DNA of 12,553 bases from Limisphaerales bacterium (GCA_027451565.1 DAIDJC010000068.1:1-12553), one strand, 5' to 3'; shown: positions 1 through 7,241, numbered from the stretch's first letter. Numbers and translations: made by a program. The notes: generated by a model from the sequence alone, not told the origin.

Positions 1-1485
1 ATATACAGCCAGCCCAGAATGCTGGGCGGTTTCATCTGGGAATGGAGCGACCAAACCCTGCATCGGAAGCTTCCAGATGGCCGGGTGGTCAATGCCATGG
101 GCGGCGATTTTGGTGACTTTCCCAACCATGGCGGATTTTGCGTCAAGGGCATCGTGAACGGGGAGCGGCAACCTTACCCGGATTACTGGGAGGTAAAGAA
201 GGTTTACCAACCCGCCACCATGGAGGTCCTCACCTGCAAGCCGGGCCAAATCATGGTGCGCCTGACCAACCGCAATGGTTTCCTGGACTTGGACACTTAT
301 CAAATGATCTGGACCCTGACGAGTTCAGTGGGCAAGGTCATCCAATCGGGGGCGCTTCCCGCTGTCGAATGTCCACCTGGCAAAACGGCCACCATTCGAT
401 TTTCCCTGGCCAAATCATTCAAGCCCAAGGCTGGCATGGAGTACTGGATCCGCTTGGCGTTGCAAACCCGCCAGGACCAGCCATGGGCCAAAGCCCCCTA
501 TGAGGTGGCTTGGCAGCAGTTCAAACTCCAGACACCGGGTGCCACCACGGTTTCACCAATCCCTTTTCGGCCTTCACCGCTGGCCCTCAATGAATCACCG
601 GGCCAGATCGTCGTTTCAGGCTCGCGTCTGGGCGCCACATTTGACAAAGCCACTGGAAACCTGGATTCACTTTCGTTTGAGGGAAGGAATCTATTGGCAG
701 ACCATCCTGGATCCGGGCCGGCGCTTCAGTTGTTCCGGGCGCCCACGGATAATGACAAGGGGTTTGGCAAATGGCTGGCTCGCGATTGGCGCGATGCGGG
801 GCTTGCCTCATTAACAAATGTGCTGGTGAGGCTGCAGGCGGACCAGCCCAACCCTTTTGAAATCCATGTCAGGTCCATTGTCCGAAGCAAGGCCACACAA
901 GGCGGGATGGTTACCGTTCTGGATTGGACCTTTCACGGCGGCGGTGCGGTGGAAATTTCCGCCTCTTTCCAACCTTTCGGCCAGTTGCCCTACCTTCCCC
1001 GGGTGGGGCTGGTCATGGCCCTGGCCCCGGGTTTTGAAAACCTGGCATGGCTGGGCCGCGGACCCTGGGAAAATTATCCAGATCGAAAAGATGGTGCCGA
1101 CGAGGGTTTATGGCACAGCACCGTGTCAAACCAGCTTGTTCCCTATGTCCGGCCCCAGGATAACGGCAACCATGAGGACGTGCGCTGGCTGGAATTGACG
1201 GATACCAATGGCAATGGCACGCGCTGGGAATCAAGGAATGGAATGTTTTCATTCTCCGCCTTGCACCTTTCATCCGCCGACCTTGCTGCTGCGCGGCATG
1301 ATTATCAGCTCAAGCCAAGGTCGGAAATCATTTTATCCATCAATGCCATCACCTCCGGCCTGGGAAACAGCAGTTGTGGTCCGGGAGTCCTGGCACGCTA
1401 CGCGGTGTGGCCCCAGGTCCGCACCCTGTCTCTGCGGCTCACCCCTGCCCTTTCCAGCCAGAATTCACCAAAAATCAAGCCATGA
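1..1485 (+). CDS. LacZ-type beta-galactosidase (GH2), 3' part only
   Basis: This is the C-terminal 494 residues of a glycoside hydrolase family 2 beta-galactosidase; the gene enters from outside the window, and the frame is open from base 1. The first residues (GGFIWEWSDQ) match the end of the LacZ TIM barrel just after the nucleophile Glu, which therefore lies upstream. GGDFGD and FCVKGIV follow near bases 97-150. RAPTDND (bases 736-756) and the ENYPDR / VPYVRPQDNGN blocks (about 1070-1175) are signatures of the C-terminal beta-sandwich (Bgal small chain) domain. The family hydrolyses terminal beta-D-galactosides. Its stop TGA overlaps the next gene's ATG as ATGA, implying co-transcription and coupled translation with a pectin-type hydrolase, so galactan or pectin side chains are likelier substrates than lactose. 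That substrate is inference. The internal ATG at base 19 is not the true start. Confidence 0.93.
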   Translation: MYSQPRMLGGFIWEWSDQTLHRKLPDGRVVNAMGGDFGDFPNHGGFCVKGIVNGERQPYPDYWEVKKVYQPATMEVLTCKPGQIMVRLTNRNGFLDLDTYQMIWTLTSSVGKVIQSGALPAVECPPGKTATIRFSLAKSFKPKAGMEYWIRLALQTRQDQPWAKAPYEVAWQQFKLQTPGATTVSPIPFRPSPLALNESPGQIVVSGSRLGATFDKATGNLDSLSFEGRNLLADHPGSGPALQLFRAPTDNDKGFGKWLARDWRDAGLASLTNVLVRLQADQPNPFEIHVRSIVRSKATQGGMVTVLDWTFHGGGAVEISASFQPFGQLPYLPRVGLVMALAPGFENLAWLGRGPWENYPDRKDGADEGLWHSTVSNQLVPYVRPQDNGNHEDVRWLELTDTNGNGTRWESRNGMFSFSALHLSSADLAAARHDYQLKPRSEIILSINAITSGLGNSSCGPGVLARYAVWPQVRTLSLRLTPALSSQNSPKIKP

Positions 1486-2720
1486 CCAAAACCATTGCCC
1501 ACAATCTGTTTCTCCTGCTCTTGTCCGGGAGCGTCTCCCTTGCTGCTTCCACTTTTAATGTCAAAAACTTTGGCGCGAAGGGGGACGGATTCTCCCTGGA
1601 CACGCTCGCGTTTCAAAATGCGGTGACTGCAGCCCAGACCAATGGTGGCGGCGTGGTCCTGGTGCCACAGGGCCAGTATAAGATTGATCCCATCACCCTG
1701 GCATCTGGCATCAATTTGCACCTGGAGGCAGGCGCGGTGATCCTGCTGGATGACAAACGGAGCCGATACCCGGTGGTTCACAACCGTTATCAGGACGGCA
1801 TTACTGCAACTGACTGCCGCGACGTGCAGATCACGGGGTCTGGAATCATTGACGGGCTTGGAGAAGCCTGGTGGCAGGCTTTCCGGGAGAATCCCCACAT
1901 GACTCACCGCCCCTACCTGGTCAAATTCCAGAATTGCACCAACTTGACCGTGACCGGCGTGACTTTCCGCAATTCACCCATGTTCCATCTCGTCACCGAG
2001 AATTGCACGGATGTGAAGATTTTTGATGTCACCATCCATGCCCCAGAGCATGCCCCCAATACGGATGGAATAGATCCTTCGGGATGGAATTACCAGATTC
2101 TGCGCTGCCATATAGACACCGGCGATGACGACATTGCCATCAAACCGGACCCGCACTCGGGTCGTTCGCCGGGCAACCGGCATTTTGTGGTGAAAGACTG
2201 CGTGTTTGGGCATGGCCACGGCATGTCCGTGGGAGGTGGGAGCGCCGGCGGCCTGGAGGATTTGCGGGTGGACCACTGCTCCTTTAGCCACACAGACTAC
2301 GGAATACGCATCAAAACCCTCAGGGGTAATGGAGGTCTGCTCCAGAATTGCCTGTACGAAAACCTGCAAATGACCGCCATCCAGAAATCACCCATCAGCA
2401 TCCAGGACTATTACCCGGAGAGCAACGCCCCAAAGGATCCCGCCACGGAGAAAACCGCTCCCATCCATGACTCCACCCCTATCAACCGTCATTTGATCAT
2501 ACGCAACCTTAACGCCACGGATTGCCCCAATGCCGGAATCCTGCGCGGGCTTCCTGAAGCCCCCATTGAGGATGTAACCTTCGAAAATGTGCACCTATCA
2601 GCCAGGACCGGAATGGTGATTGATCATGCCCGCGCGATAAAATTTTTGCACTCCTCCATCAGCACCGGGAAAGGGCCAGCCCTTATCACCTACGATGCCC
2701 AGGTCACCGGCCTAAAGTAG
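1482..2720 (+). CDS. Secreted GH28 polygalacturonase-type glycoside hydrolase
   Basis: This 412-residue glycoside hydrolase family 28 protein is likely a polygalacturonase or related exo-acting pectin hydrolase. I chose ATG 1482 over an in-frame upstream ATG at 1374 because 1482 begins a clear signal peptide (hydrophobic residues 7-22, AAS cleavage region) and overlaps the previous stop as ATGA. The mature part opens with the usual NVKNFGAKGDG. The four GH28 catalytic motifs are present in order: NTDG (193-196), GDDD (214-217), HGHG with the catalytic His (about 246), and RIK (276-278). A right-handed parallel beta-helix of about 400 residues is normal for the family. It hydrolyses alpha-1,4-galacturonan linkages by inversion, in the periplasm or outside the cell. 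Exact specificity (endo, exo, rhamno- or xylogalacturonan) cannot be read from the sequence. Its partner upstream is a beta-galactosidase. Confidence 0.94.
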   Translation: MTKTIAHNLFLLLLSGSVSLAASTFNVKNFGAKGDGFSLDTLAFQNAVTAAQTNGGGVVLVPQGQYKIDPITLASGINLHLEAGAVILLDDKRSRYPVVHNRYQDGITATDCRDVQITGSGIIDGLGEAWWQAFRENPHMTHRPYLVKFQNCTNLTVTGVTFRNSPMFHLVTENCTDVKIFDVTIHAPEHAPNTDGIDPSGWNYQILRCHIDTGDDDIAIKPDPHSGRSPGNRHFVVKDCVFGHGHGMSVGGGSAGGLEDLRVDHCSFSHTDYGIRIKTLRGNGGLLQNCLYENLQMTAIQKSPISIQDYYPESNAPKDPATEKTAPIHDSTPINRHLIIRNLNATDCPNAGILRGLPEAPIEDVTFENVHLSARTGMVIDHARAIKFLHSSISTGKGPALITYDAQVTGLK

Positions 2721-2793
2721 GGCGGATCAAAATGACTGCCGGCAAGGGGAGCCAGCAGGTTGGGGAAGGCTTGCCAGCTTCAACACATGCAAA

Positions 2794-2824
2794 AAAGCCA
2801 CGGACAGCAATTGTCCGTGGCTTT
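2794..2824 (-). terminator. Rho-independent terminator, mainly for the minus-strand ribosomal operon
   Basis: A perfect 13-bp inverted repeat (2794-2806 with 2812-2824, loop GCAAT) lies between the GH28 stop and the rplI stop. Read on the minus strand, the stem is followed by a run of six T residues (AAAAAA at 2791-2796 on the plus strand, overlapping the stem base), 18 bases after the rplI stop. On the plus strand it is followed by CTTTAGG, a weaker tract, so it may act in both directions between the convergent units. Confidence 0.85.
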
Positions 2825-2841
2825 AGGAATGCTTTTTCCGG

Positions 2842-3447
2842 TTACTCCTTGGCGGCCTTGGCTTTTCTGGCGCCTTTTTCGGGCTTGGCTTCCGCCACAG
2901 GTTCCTTATCGGAGCTTTTCTCGGGGCGTTTTGAGCGTTTTTCGGTGTGCGGCTTGGCTTCCGTCACGGATGCGACAGGAGCGGCAACCGGGGTGGCGCT
3001 CTCCACGCGGACCTTCAGCGAACTTTTGACCTCAGCGTGCAAACGCAATTCCACTTCGAATTCACCCAGGGTTTTGACGGGCGATTCCAAATGGATTTTT
3101 TTCTTGTCCAGGGTGACATCGAATTGATGCTTCAGTTCATCCGCAATCATCCCTGCGGTGACAGCCCCGAAAAGCTTGCCGTCATCCCCGGTCTTGACCT
3201 TGACCACGCAAATGAGCTTCGAGATGCTCTTGCCCAATTCGCTCATGGTGTTGAATTCATGGGCTTCACGCTCGGCACGGCGTTGTTTCAAGACCTCCAG
3301 GCGCCGCTTGTTGGCGGACGTCAACGGAATGGCCAGGCCTTCCGGGAAGAGATAATTGCGGGCATACCCTGCCGCGACCCTGACCTGGTCGGATTCACCG
3401 CCCAAGCCTACAATGTTGTGAGTAAGAATAACTTCAGTTTTAGCCAT
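2842..3447 (-). CDS. rplI: Large ribosomal subunit protein bL9, with long C-terminal tail
   Basis: This 201-residue bL9 binds 23S rRNA and spans from the L1 stalk base. The N-terminal domain carries the family signature (GYARNYLFPEGLAI, about residues 27-40), followed by the long connecting helix and the C-terminal rRNA-binding domain to about residue 150. The usual length is close to 150, so about 50 residues are extra: a low-complexity tail rich in Ala, Lys and Glu, ending KGARKAKAAKE. The ATG at 3447 is well supported by the MAKTEVIL start, although no Shine-Dalgarno sequence precedes it. It is the last gene of the minus-strand operon, 32 bases after ssb and just before a hairpin terminator. 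The gene that normally precedes rplI, rpsR, is absent. Confidence 0.96.
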   Translation of the reverse strand: MAKTEVILTHNIVGLGGESDQVRVAAGYARNYLFPEGLAIPLTSANKRRLEVLKQRRAEREAHEFNTMSELGKSISKLICVVKVKTGDDGKLFGAVTAGMIADELKHQFDVTLDKKKIHLESPVKTLGEFEVELRLHAEVKSSLKVRVESATPVAAPVASVTEAKPHTEKRSKRPEKSSDKEPVAEAKPEKGARKAKAAKE

Positions 3448-3479
3448 ACAGAAATTGGTTTAGATTCAATGGACTCCGG

Positions 3480-3944
3480 TCAAAATGGAACGTCATCGCT
3501 TTCAGGAGGGGCATCACCCATGCCTGGGTCTGATTCCGGTGCGGCAGCAGGCGCGGACGCGGCGCGGGGCGGTTTGGGGCCGGGAGCAGGCGCGCCTTCG
3601 CCACCGCCCTGGGCTCCGCCCAGAAATTGAACTGTTTCAGCCACTACACCCAGGCGACTGCGCTTCTGCCCGGTTTGCTTGTCATCCCATTGGTCCAGCT
3701 TCAAGCGACCCTCCACCAGCATGGGCTTGCCCTTGCGCATATACTGGCCCACATTTTCAGCGGTGCGCCCGAAAATGTCCACATCCACAAAAGTGACTTC
3801 CTCTTTTTTCTCGCCCGCTTCGTTGGTCCACACCCGGTTGACCGCAAGGCCAACCTTGGCAATGGCGGTGCCTTTGGGCGTGTAGCGCAACTCGGGGTCG
3901 CGCGTCAGGTTCCCCACCAAAATCACCTTGTTGAAGCTGGCCAT
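3480..3944 (-). CDS. ssb: Single-stranded DNA-binding protein
   Basis: This 154-residue SSB protects single-stranded DNA in replication, recombination and repair. Residues 1 to about 110 form the OB-fold: the start MASFNKVILVGNLTRDPELRY is classic, and the core ends at about VAETVQFLGG. A Gly/Pro/Ala-rich disordered linker follows (about 110-145), then the acidic tip ESDDVPF, the docking site for partner repair proteins (DDDIPF in E. coli). The ATG at 3944 lies 12 bases after the rpsF stop with no visible Shine-Dalgarno, so translation is probably coupled. In many bacteria ssb sits between rpsF and rpsR; here it is followed directly by rplI. Confidence 0.97.
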   Translation of the reverse strand: MASFNKVILVGNLTRDPELRYTPKGTAIAKVGLAVNRVWTNEAGEKKEEVTFVDVDIFGRTAENVGQYMRKGKPMLVEGRLKLDQWDDKQTGQKRSRLGVVAETVQFLGGAQGGGEGAPAPGPKPPRAASAPAAAPESDPGMGDAPPESDDVPF

Positions 3945-3956
3945 GTTGAAATGAGG

Positions 3957-4262
3957 TTACTTGGCTTCCGCCGGTTTCTGCGCGTGGGTGAAAATCACAC
4001 GGAACACATCAGTGTTCAGCGCAAATTTGCCCTGCAACTGGGCCACGACTTCCGCTTTGGCCTCGAAAATGATGTTGGCATAAAAACCGGCCGTGTGCTT
4101 TTTATCCGCCACGCGGGAAAAGCTTTTTTTATCCATTTTTTGAATGGTCTCAACCTTGCCGCCTGCCGCGGAGATGTCCGCAGAGACCTTGTCGAGCACA
4201 TCCTTCACACCTTCTTCTTTTCCTGTAAGGTTCAGGATGAACAGTCCTTCGTATCGTTTCAC
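3957..4262 (-). CDS. rpsF: Small ribosomal subunit protein bS6
   Basis: This 101-residue bS6 normally pairs with bS18 on the platform of the 30S subunit. The start KRYEGLFIL, the central VADKKHTAGFYANIIFEA and the final VFRVIFTH are typical; the length is normal, and there is no acidic C-terminal extension of the E. coli type. The start codon is GTG (4262-4260), which gives the expected MKRYEGLF N-terminus. It begins only one base after the pth stop, so the two are almost certainly translationally coupled. Its usual partner gene, rpsR, is not in this operon or elsewhere in the window. Confidence 0.95.
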   Translation of the reverse strand: MKRYEGLFILNLTGKEEGVKDVLDKVSADISAAGGKVETIQKMDKKSFSRVADKKHTAGFYANIIFEAKAEVVAQLQGKFALNTDVFRVIFTHAQKPAEAK

Positions 4263-4263
4263 T

Positions 4264-4860
4264 TTATTTATTTTTTTCAGTATCTGCGAGGCCGTTAAAC
4301 TGGCTCATCGCTTTTTGCAATCCCGCTGCCAGCCAGCAATCCACCTGGCTGACCGCCCGTTCCAGCACTTTTCCCAACAAATTTGTCTCAGATGCCTCAA
4401 AACTGCCCAGCACGTGCCCGGCAATCTCCCGCATCCCGTCACGCCGGCCTATCCCGATGCGAAGTCTCGGAAATTGGGCCGATCCCAAGTGGCTTTGGAT
4501 CGAGTCCAGCCCATGATGACCGCCGCTGCCGCCACCGGGCCTCATCCGAATCTCGCCCAAGGGCAAATCCGCATCGTCCACCGCCACCAACACATTTTCC
4601 AAGGCCATCCGGTAAAAACCAAAGATAGCCGATACCGCCTCGCCACTCAAGTTCATGAACGTGACGGGCTGCGCCAAAAAAACCGTTCGCCCATGGACCT
4701 GACCCCGCGCCAGCCGGGCGCTGAACTTTTTTTCCATGGCCCATTCCCACTTCCACTGCCGGGCCAGGCCTTCCACCAGCATGTAACCCGCATTGTGGCG
4801 GGTCCGGGCGTACTCCGCGCCCGGGTTTCCCAAACCCACGATGAGAGCCCCGGACTGCAT
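4264..4860 (-). CDS. pth: Peptidyl-tRNA hydrolase
   Basis: This enzyme cleaves peptidyl-tRNA released from stalled ribosomes, recycling tRNA. I prefer ATG 4860 (198 residues) to the in-frame TTG at 4866. Visible active-site residues are Asn12 (GLGNPG), catalytic His22 (TRHNAG), Asn70 (FMNLSG) and Asp95 (VAVDDADLP), matching E. coli Asn10, His20, Asn68 and Asp93. At the place of E. coli Asn114 (GGHNGL) this protein reads GGHHGL, so that substrate-contact Asn appears to be His116. RLRIGIGR and HVLGSF follow as usual. The gene sits between rplY and rpsF, as in Chlamydia. A small hairpin (4867-4883) lies directly before the start codon. Confidence 0.95.
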   Translation of the reverse strand: MQSGALIVGLGNPGAEYARTRHNAGYMLVEGLARQWKWEWAMEKKFSARLARGQVHGRTVFLAQPVTFMNLSGEAVSAIFGFYRMALENVLVAVDDADLPLGEIRMRPGGGSGGHHGLDSIQSHLGSAQFPRLRIGIGRRDGMREIAGHVLGSFEASETNLLGKVLERAVSQVDCWLAAGLQKAMSQFNGLADTEKNK

Positions 4861-4866
4861 TTCCAA

Positions 4867-4883
4867 GTCGGGAAAACCCCGAC
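4867..4883 (-). promoter_or_regulatory. Small hairpin directly upstream of the pth start codon
   Basis: A perfect 6-bp inverted repeat (GTCGGG / CCCGAC, 5-base loop) fills the space between the rplY stop (4888) and the pth ATG (4860). There is no T-run suited to termination. It may shield the translation start or mark an mRNA processing site; this role is inference. Confidence 0.4.
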
Positions 4884-4887
4884 CAAA

Positions 4888-5616
4888 TTATTTCTTCTTC
4901 TCGGCCTTCGGCTCCGCCTTGGCCTCGGTTTTGGCATCGGCCTTCGCGTCTGCCTTGCCCGCAGTGGCGCCTTCTTCGCCTTCGACCTTCTTTTCCTTGG
5001 TCATTTCGACGTCTCCGGCGGCGGCGGCCGCGGCTGGAGCTTCTTCTTCCGCGCGCGGTTCAGCCACGGCAACCACGGAAATGTGCTTGTCACCCAGAAT
5101 TTGAACCCCCTCGGGAGCCTTGAGATCGCCCAAGTGAATGGACTTTCCAATCTCCAAGTGAGACACATCAATTAAAATATTTTCCGGCAAATGCTTGGGA
5201 AGGCAGCGAACCTTGATCTTGTGCAGGATGTGTTCCAGAATGCCGCCGCCGGTTTTCACACCCACGGCTTCCCCGACCGTTTCCACGGGAACTTGAACGG
5301 TGACCGTTTCATCGGGCGAAATTTCGTGAAAATCCACATGCAGCACCTTGCCACTGAGAGGATGGTGCTGGACTTCCTGCAAAAGAGCCAGACGCTGGCC
5401 GCGCGCATCATTTTCCACCGCCAGGTCAACCAGGATGTTTTCAGAAACCGAGTGGTGCAGCAGGTTTGTCAGTTCCCGGTCGTTAAGCTCCAGGTTCTGG
5501 GGGGTGGTTTTGCTGCCGTAAATGGTGGCAGGCACACGGCCTTGGTTCCGGAGCTTGGTCACCTCGGAACGCTGCACTTTGGTGCGCGGATACGCTTTTA
5601 ATGCTACTGATTTCAT
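4888..5616 (-). CDS. rplY: Large ribosomal subunit protein bL25 (TL5/CTC type), with low-complexity tail
   Basis: This 242-residue two-domain bL25 (also called TL5 or the general stress protein CTC) binds 5S rRNA. Residues 1 to about 95 are the rRNA-binding domain (RNQGRVPATIYG at about 23-34, VDFHEI near 94-99). Residues about 100-187 form the second, beta-rich domain (VPVETVGEAVGVKTGGG, VQILGDKHISVV). From about 188 to the end runs a disordered Ala/Glu/Lys tail with repeats of the type KADAKADAKTEAKAEPKAEKKK. The ATG at 5616 is followed by the expected MKSVALKAYPR. It lies 24 bases after prs; that gap holds an AT-rich palindrome (TTAAATATTTAA, 5621-5632) and no clear Shine-Dalgarno. The prs-rplY-pth order is widely conserved. 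Confidence 0.95.
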   Translation of the reverse strand: MKSVALKAYPRTKVQRSEVTKLRNQGRVPATIYGSKTTPQNLELNDRELTNLLHHSVSENILVDLAVENDARGQRLALLQEVQHHPLSGKVLHVDFHEISPDETVTVQVPVETVGEAVGVKTGGGILEHILHKIKVRCLPKHLPENILIDVSHLEIGKSIHLGDLKAPEGVQILGDKHISVVAVAEPRAEEEAPAAAAAAGDVEMTKEKKVEGEEGATAGKADAKADAKTEAKAEPKAEKKK

Positions 5617-5640
5617 TTTCTTAAATATTTAAACCGGTCG

Positions 5641-6594
5641 TCAACTGGTGCGGCCACCCTTGAACTCAAACAGCGAATTCACCGATGAATTGCTGTGAAT
5701 CCGTTTGATGGCCTCGCCCAAAAGACCCGCCACCGACAATGTGGTGATCTTCACTCCGTCAATCGCGGAGCGTTGGACTGTATCAGTCGTAATTAATTCG
5801 TCAATACTGGAATTGCGCAATCTTTGTATGGCGGTGTCATTCAAAAGGGCATGAGAAACGCAGGCCAGCACCTTTTGCGCCCCCTTGGTCTTTAAAACAG
5901 ACGCCGCCGAGGTCAGGGTCCCGGCTGTCTCGGTCAAATCATCCACCAAAAGCACGTTTTTACCCTCAATATCCCCAATCACCGCCATGCTTTCCACCTC
6001 CGTGGCGCTCTTGCGACGCTTGGCCACGATGGCCAGTTCCGCTTCCAAAGTCTGGGAGTAGGCATGCGCCATCTTGATGCCGCCGGCATCCGGACTCACC
6101 ACCACAAGATTCTTTAACTTCTTCTCTTTCAGATACTCATACATGACCGGCGCCGCATAAAGATGATCCACCGGTATGTCAAAAAAGCCCTGGATTTGCT
6201 GTGCATGCAAATCCATGGTCAGCACCCGGTTGACGCCGGCTGCCACCAATAGGTTGGCCACCAGTTTGGCCGTGATGGGCACTCGCGGCTGGTCTTTACG
6301 GTCCTGCCGGGCATATCCATAAAACGGCATCACCGCCGTGATGCGCATGGCGCTGGCACGGCGAAGGGCGTCTATCATGATGAATAATTCCATCAAGTTG
6401 TGGTTCGTGGGCGGCGAGGTGGGCTGGATGATGAAGATATCCTCTCCCCGAACATTCTCCTCCACCTTCACAAAGGTTTCCCCGTCAGGAAACGGGGTGA
6501 TTCTGCATTTACCCAAGTCGCAGCCAATGGACTTGCATATCGCGCGAGCCAGAGGCTCATTTGCCGTGCCGGAAAATACTTTCACAAAAATCAA
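5641..6594 (-). CDS. prs: Ribose-phosphate pyrophosphokinase (PRPP synthase)
   Basis: This 317-residue class I enzyme makes PRPP from ribose 5-phosphate and ATP for nucleotide, His and Trp synthesis. It has the PRPP-synthase signature DLHAQQIQGFFDIPVDH (about 130-146), the ATP-site region FYGYARQDRK, the catalytic flexible loop AKRRKS, and the PRPP-binding loop LLVDDLTETAGTL (normally DDMIDTAGT). The only in-frame starts are TTG (6594) and GTG (6585, giving MKVFSGTANEPL); an in-frame TGA lies upstream and no ATG fits. TTG is preferred because GAGCGAGAG lies about 10 bases before it, but GTG cannot be excluded. It is the first gene of the prs-rplY-pth-rpsF-ssb-rplI operon. Confidence 0.95.
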   Translation of the reverse strand: MIFVKVFSGTANEPLARAICKSIGCDLGKCRITPFPDGETFVKVEENVRGEDIFIIQPTSPPTNHNLMELFIMIDALRRASAMRITAVMPFYGYARQDRKDQPRVPITAKLVANLLVAAGVNRVLTMDLHAQQIQGFFDIPVDHLYAAPVMYEYLKEKKLKNLVVVSPDAGGIKMAHAYSQTLEAELAIVAKRRKSATEVESMAVIGDIEGKNVLLVDDLTETAGTLTSAASVLKTKGAQKVLACVSHALLNDTAIQRLRNSSIDELITTDTVQRSAIDGVKITTLSVAGLLGEAIKRIHSNSSVNSLFEFKGGRTS

Positions 6595-6658
6595 ATCATT
6601 TGCTCTCGCTCATGTCCCATCTGAAAACCTCAGCGGACGCCGGGGAAACTGAAAGGTG

Positions 6659-6686
6659 AATCTATCATCACCACGCAATGTGGCAA
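6659..6686 (-). promoter_or_regulatory. Possible sigma70-like promoter of the prs operon
   Basis: Read on the minus strand, TTGCCA (6686-6681) is followed after 16 bases by TAGATT (6664-6659). The match is fair for the -35 (5/6 to TTGACA) and weak for the -10 (4/6). It would give a leader of roughly 58 bases before prs. It abuts the degraded methyltransferase fragment. Confidence 0.35.
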
Positions 6687-6935
6687 GATGAATCTGTGTC
6701 TCGAATTGCGCGGCCTTGGCGTGTTGGCCTTTTCGCGTTCTTGAATTCCACAGTGGTTGACCCGTATTTTCGCCGGTTCAACGGCCATTCGCAGGTGAAT
6801 GCCTCTGTCCTGCGAAAATCAGCCCATCCGGAAGGCGAAACATTGAGAGCGATGGGGAACGATTTGAAAAATCTCAACCAACCGCGGGAAGTTCTGGATA
6901 AACTCGTCGAAACACATCTTCATGCCCGCCAATAA
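6678..6935 (+). pseudogene. C-terminal fragment of an N6-adenine DNA methyltransferase
   Basis: These 85 codons end in a stretch that strongly resembles the C-terminal end of N6-adenine DNA methyltransferases found in BsuBI/PstI-like and Eco57I-like systems: LFAFLNSTVVDPYFRRFNGH (about 18-37), then SQVNASVLRK and a final helix NQPREVLDKLVE. In intact homologues this segment (LNS...VD.YFR.F.GH.QVNA.DLR) sits behind several hundred residues of methyltransferase fold. That catalytic domain, with its FxGxG and NPPY motifs, is missing: the frame closes at a TGA at 6657-6659. Similarity becomes convincing only from about base 6726. The 3' end overlaps by 14 bases the start of a restriction-enzyme-like fragment. 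It is read as the remnant of a restriction-modification system. The match is from recall of the family, not an alignment. Confidence 0.7.
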
Positions 6936-7101
6936 GCCAAATCGTTCTGACAAATCCCGAAAACAGAAACTCACTGAAGCTGCCGAAATTCTCGCTGGGC
7001 TTCAGTTTGGGCCAAGCCAAAGGAACCAGACCGCCGCCCATTCTTTGCTTGCTTTGATTGGTCTTTGGGTTGGCCCCCAAAAAACTGGGCCACAGGTTTA
7101 A
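6922..7101 (+). pseudogene. N-terminal fragment of a BsuBI/PstI-type restriction endonuclease
   Basis: A 59-codon frame begins at ATG 6922, overlapping the methyltransferase fragment by 14 bases, and stops at TAA 7099-7101. Residues about 15-48 (QKLTEAAEILAGL, then QRNQTAAHSLLALIGL) fit the opening helical domain of BsuBI/PstI-family type II endonucleases (pattern L.EA..IL..L......N..AA..LLAL..L). Those enzymes are normally about 300 residues or more with a catalytic domain at the C-terminus. Here similarity is lost after residue 48, and no frame between 7101 and the crcB start continues it. The overlapping methyltransferase-then-nuclease order is also typical of that system. The fragment cannot be catalytic. 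Family assignment is from recalled pattern and context, so moderate. Confidence 0.6.
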
Positions 7102-7241
7102 ATGGGCTTTTGACGGGCTGGTGGAGAAGGTTTTCGAGGCGCAATGTTTGTGCATTCCCCGGCATTCCGTTTGTTTGGTTGAAACTCAGCGCCATCGCGA
7201 TTGTGGATTGGCGGCCCGGCCCCCTTTTGGTAGGGTTGGAC

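Noticed and set aside
1374..1481. N-terminal extension of the GH28 protein from ATG 1374
   Set aside because: It would overlap the beta-galactosidase by over 100 bases and bury the signal peptide; ATG 1482 fits better.
7000..7241. Fluoride (crcB) riboswitch before the fluoride channel gene
   Set aside because: I looked for the conserved core (GGNGAUGG ... AACCGCC ... GCUGAUG) and found no matching set; fragments such as GGGCTGGTGG are not enough.
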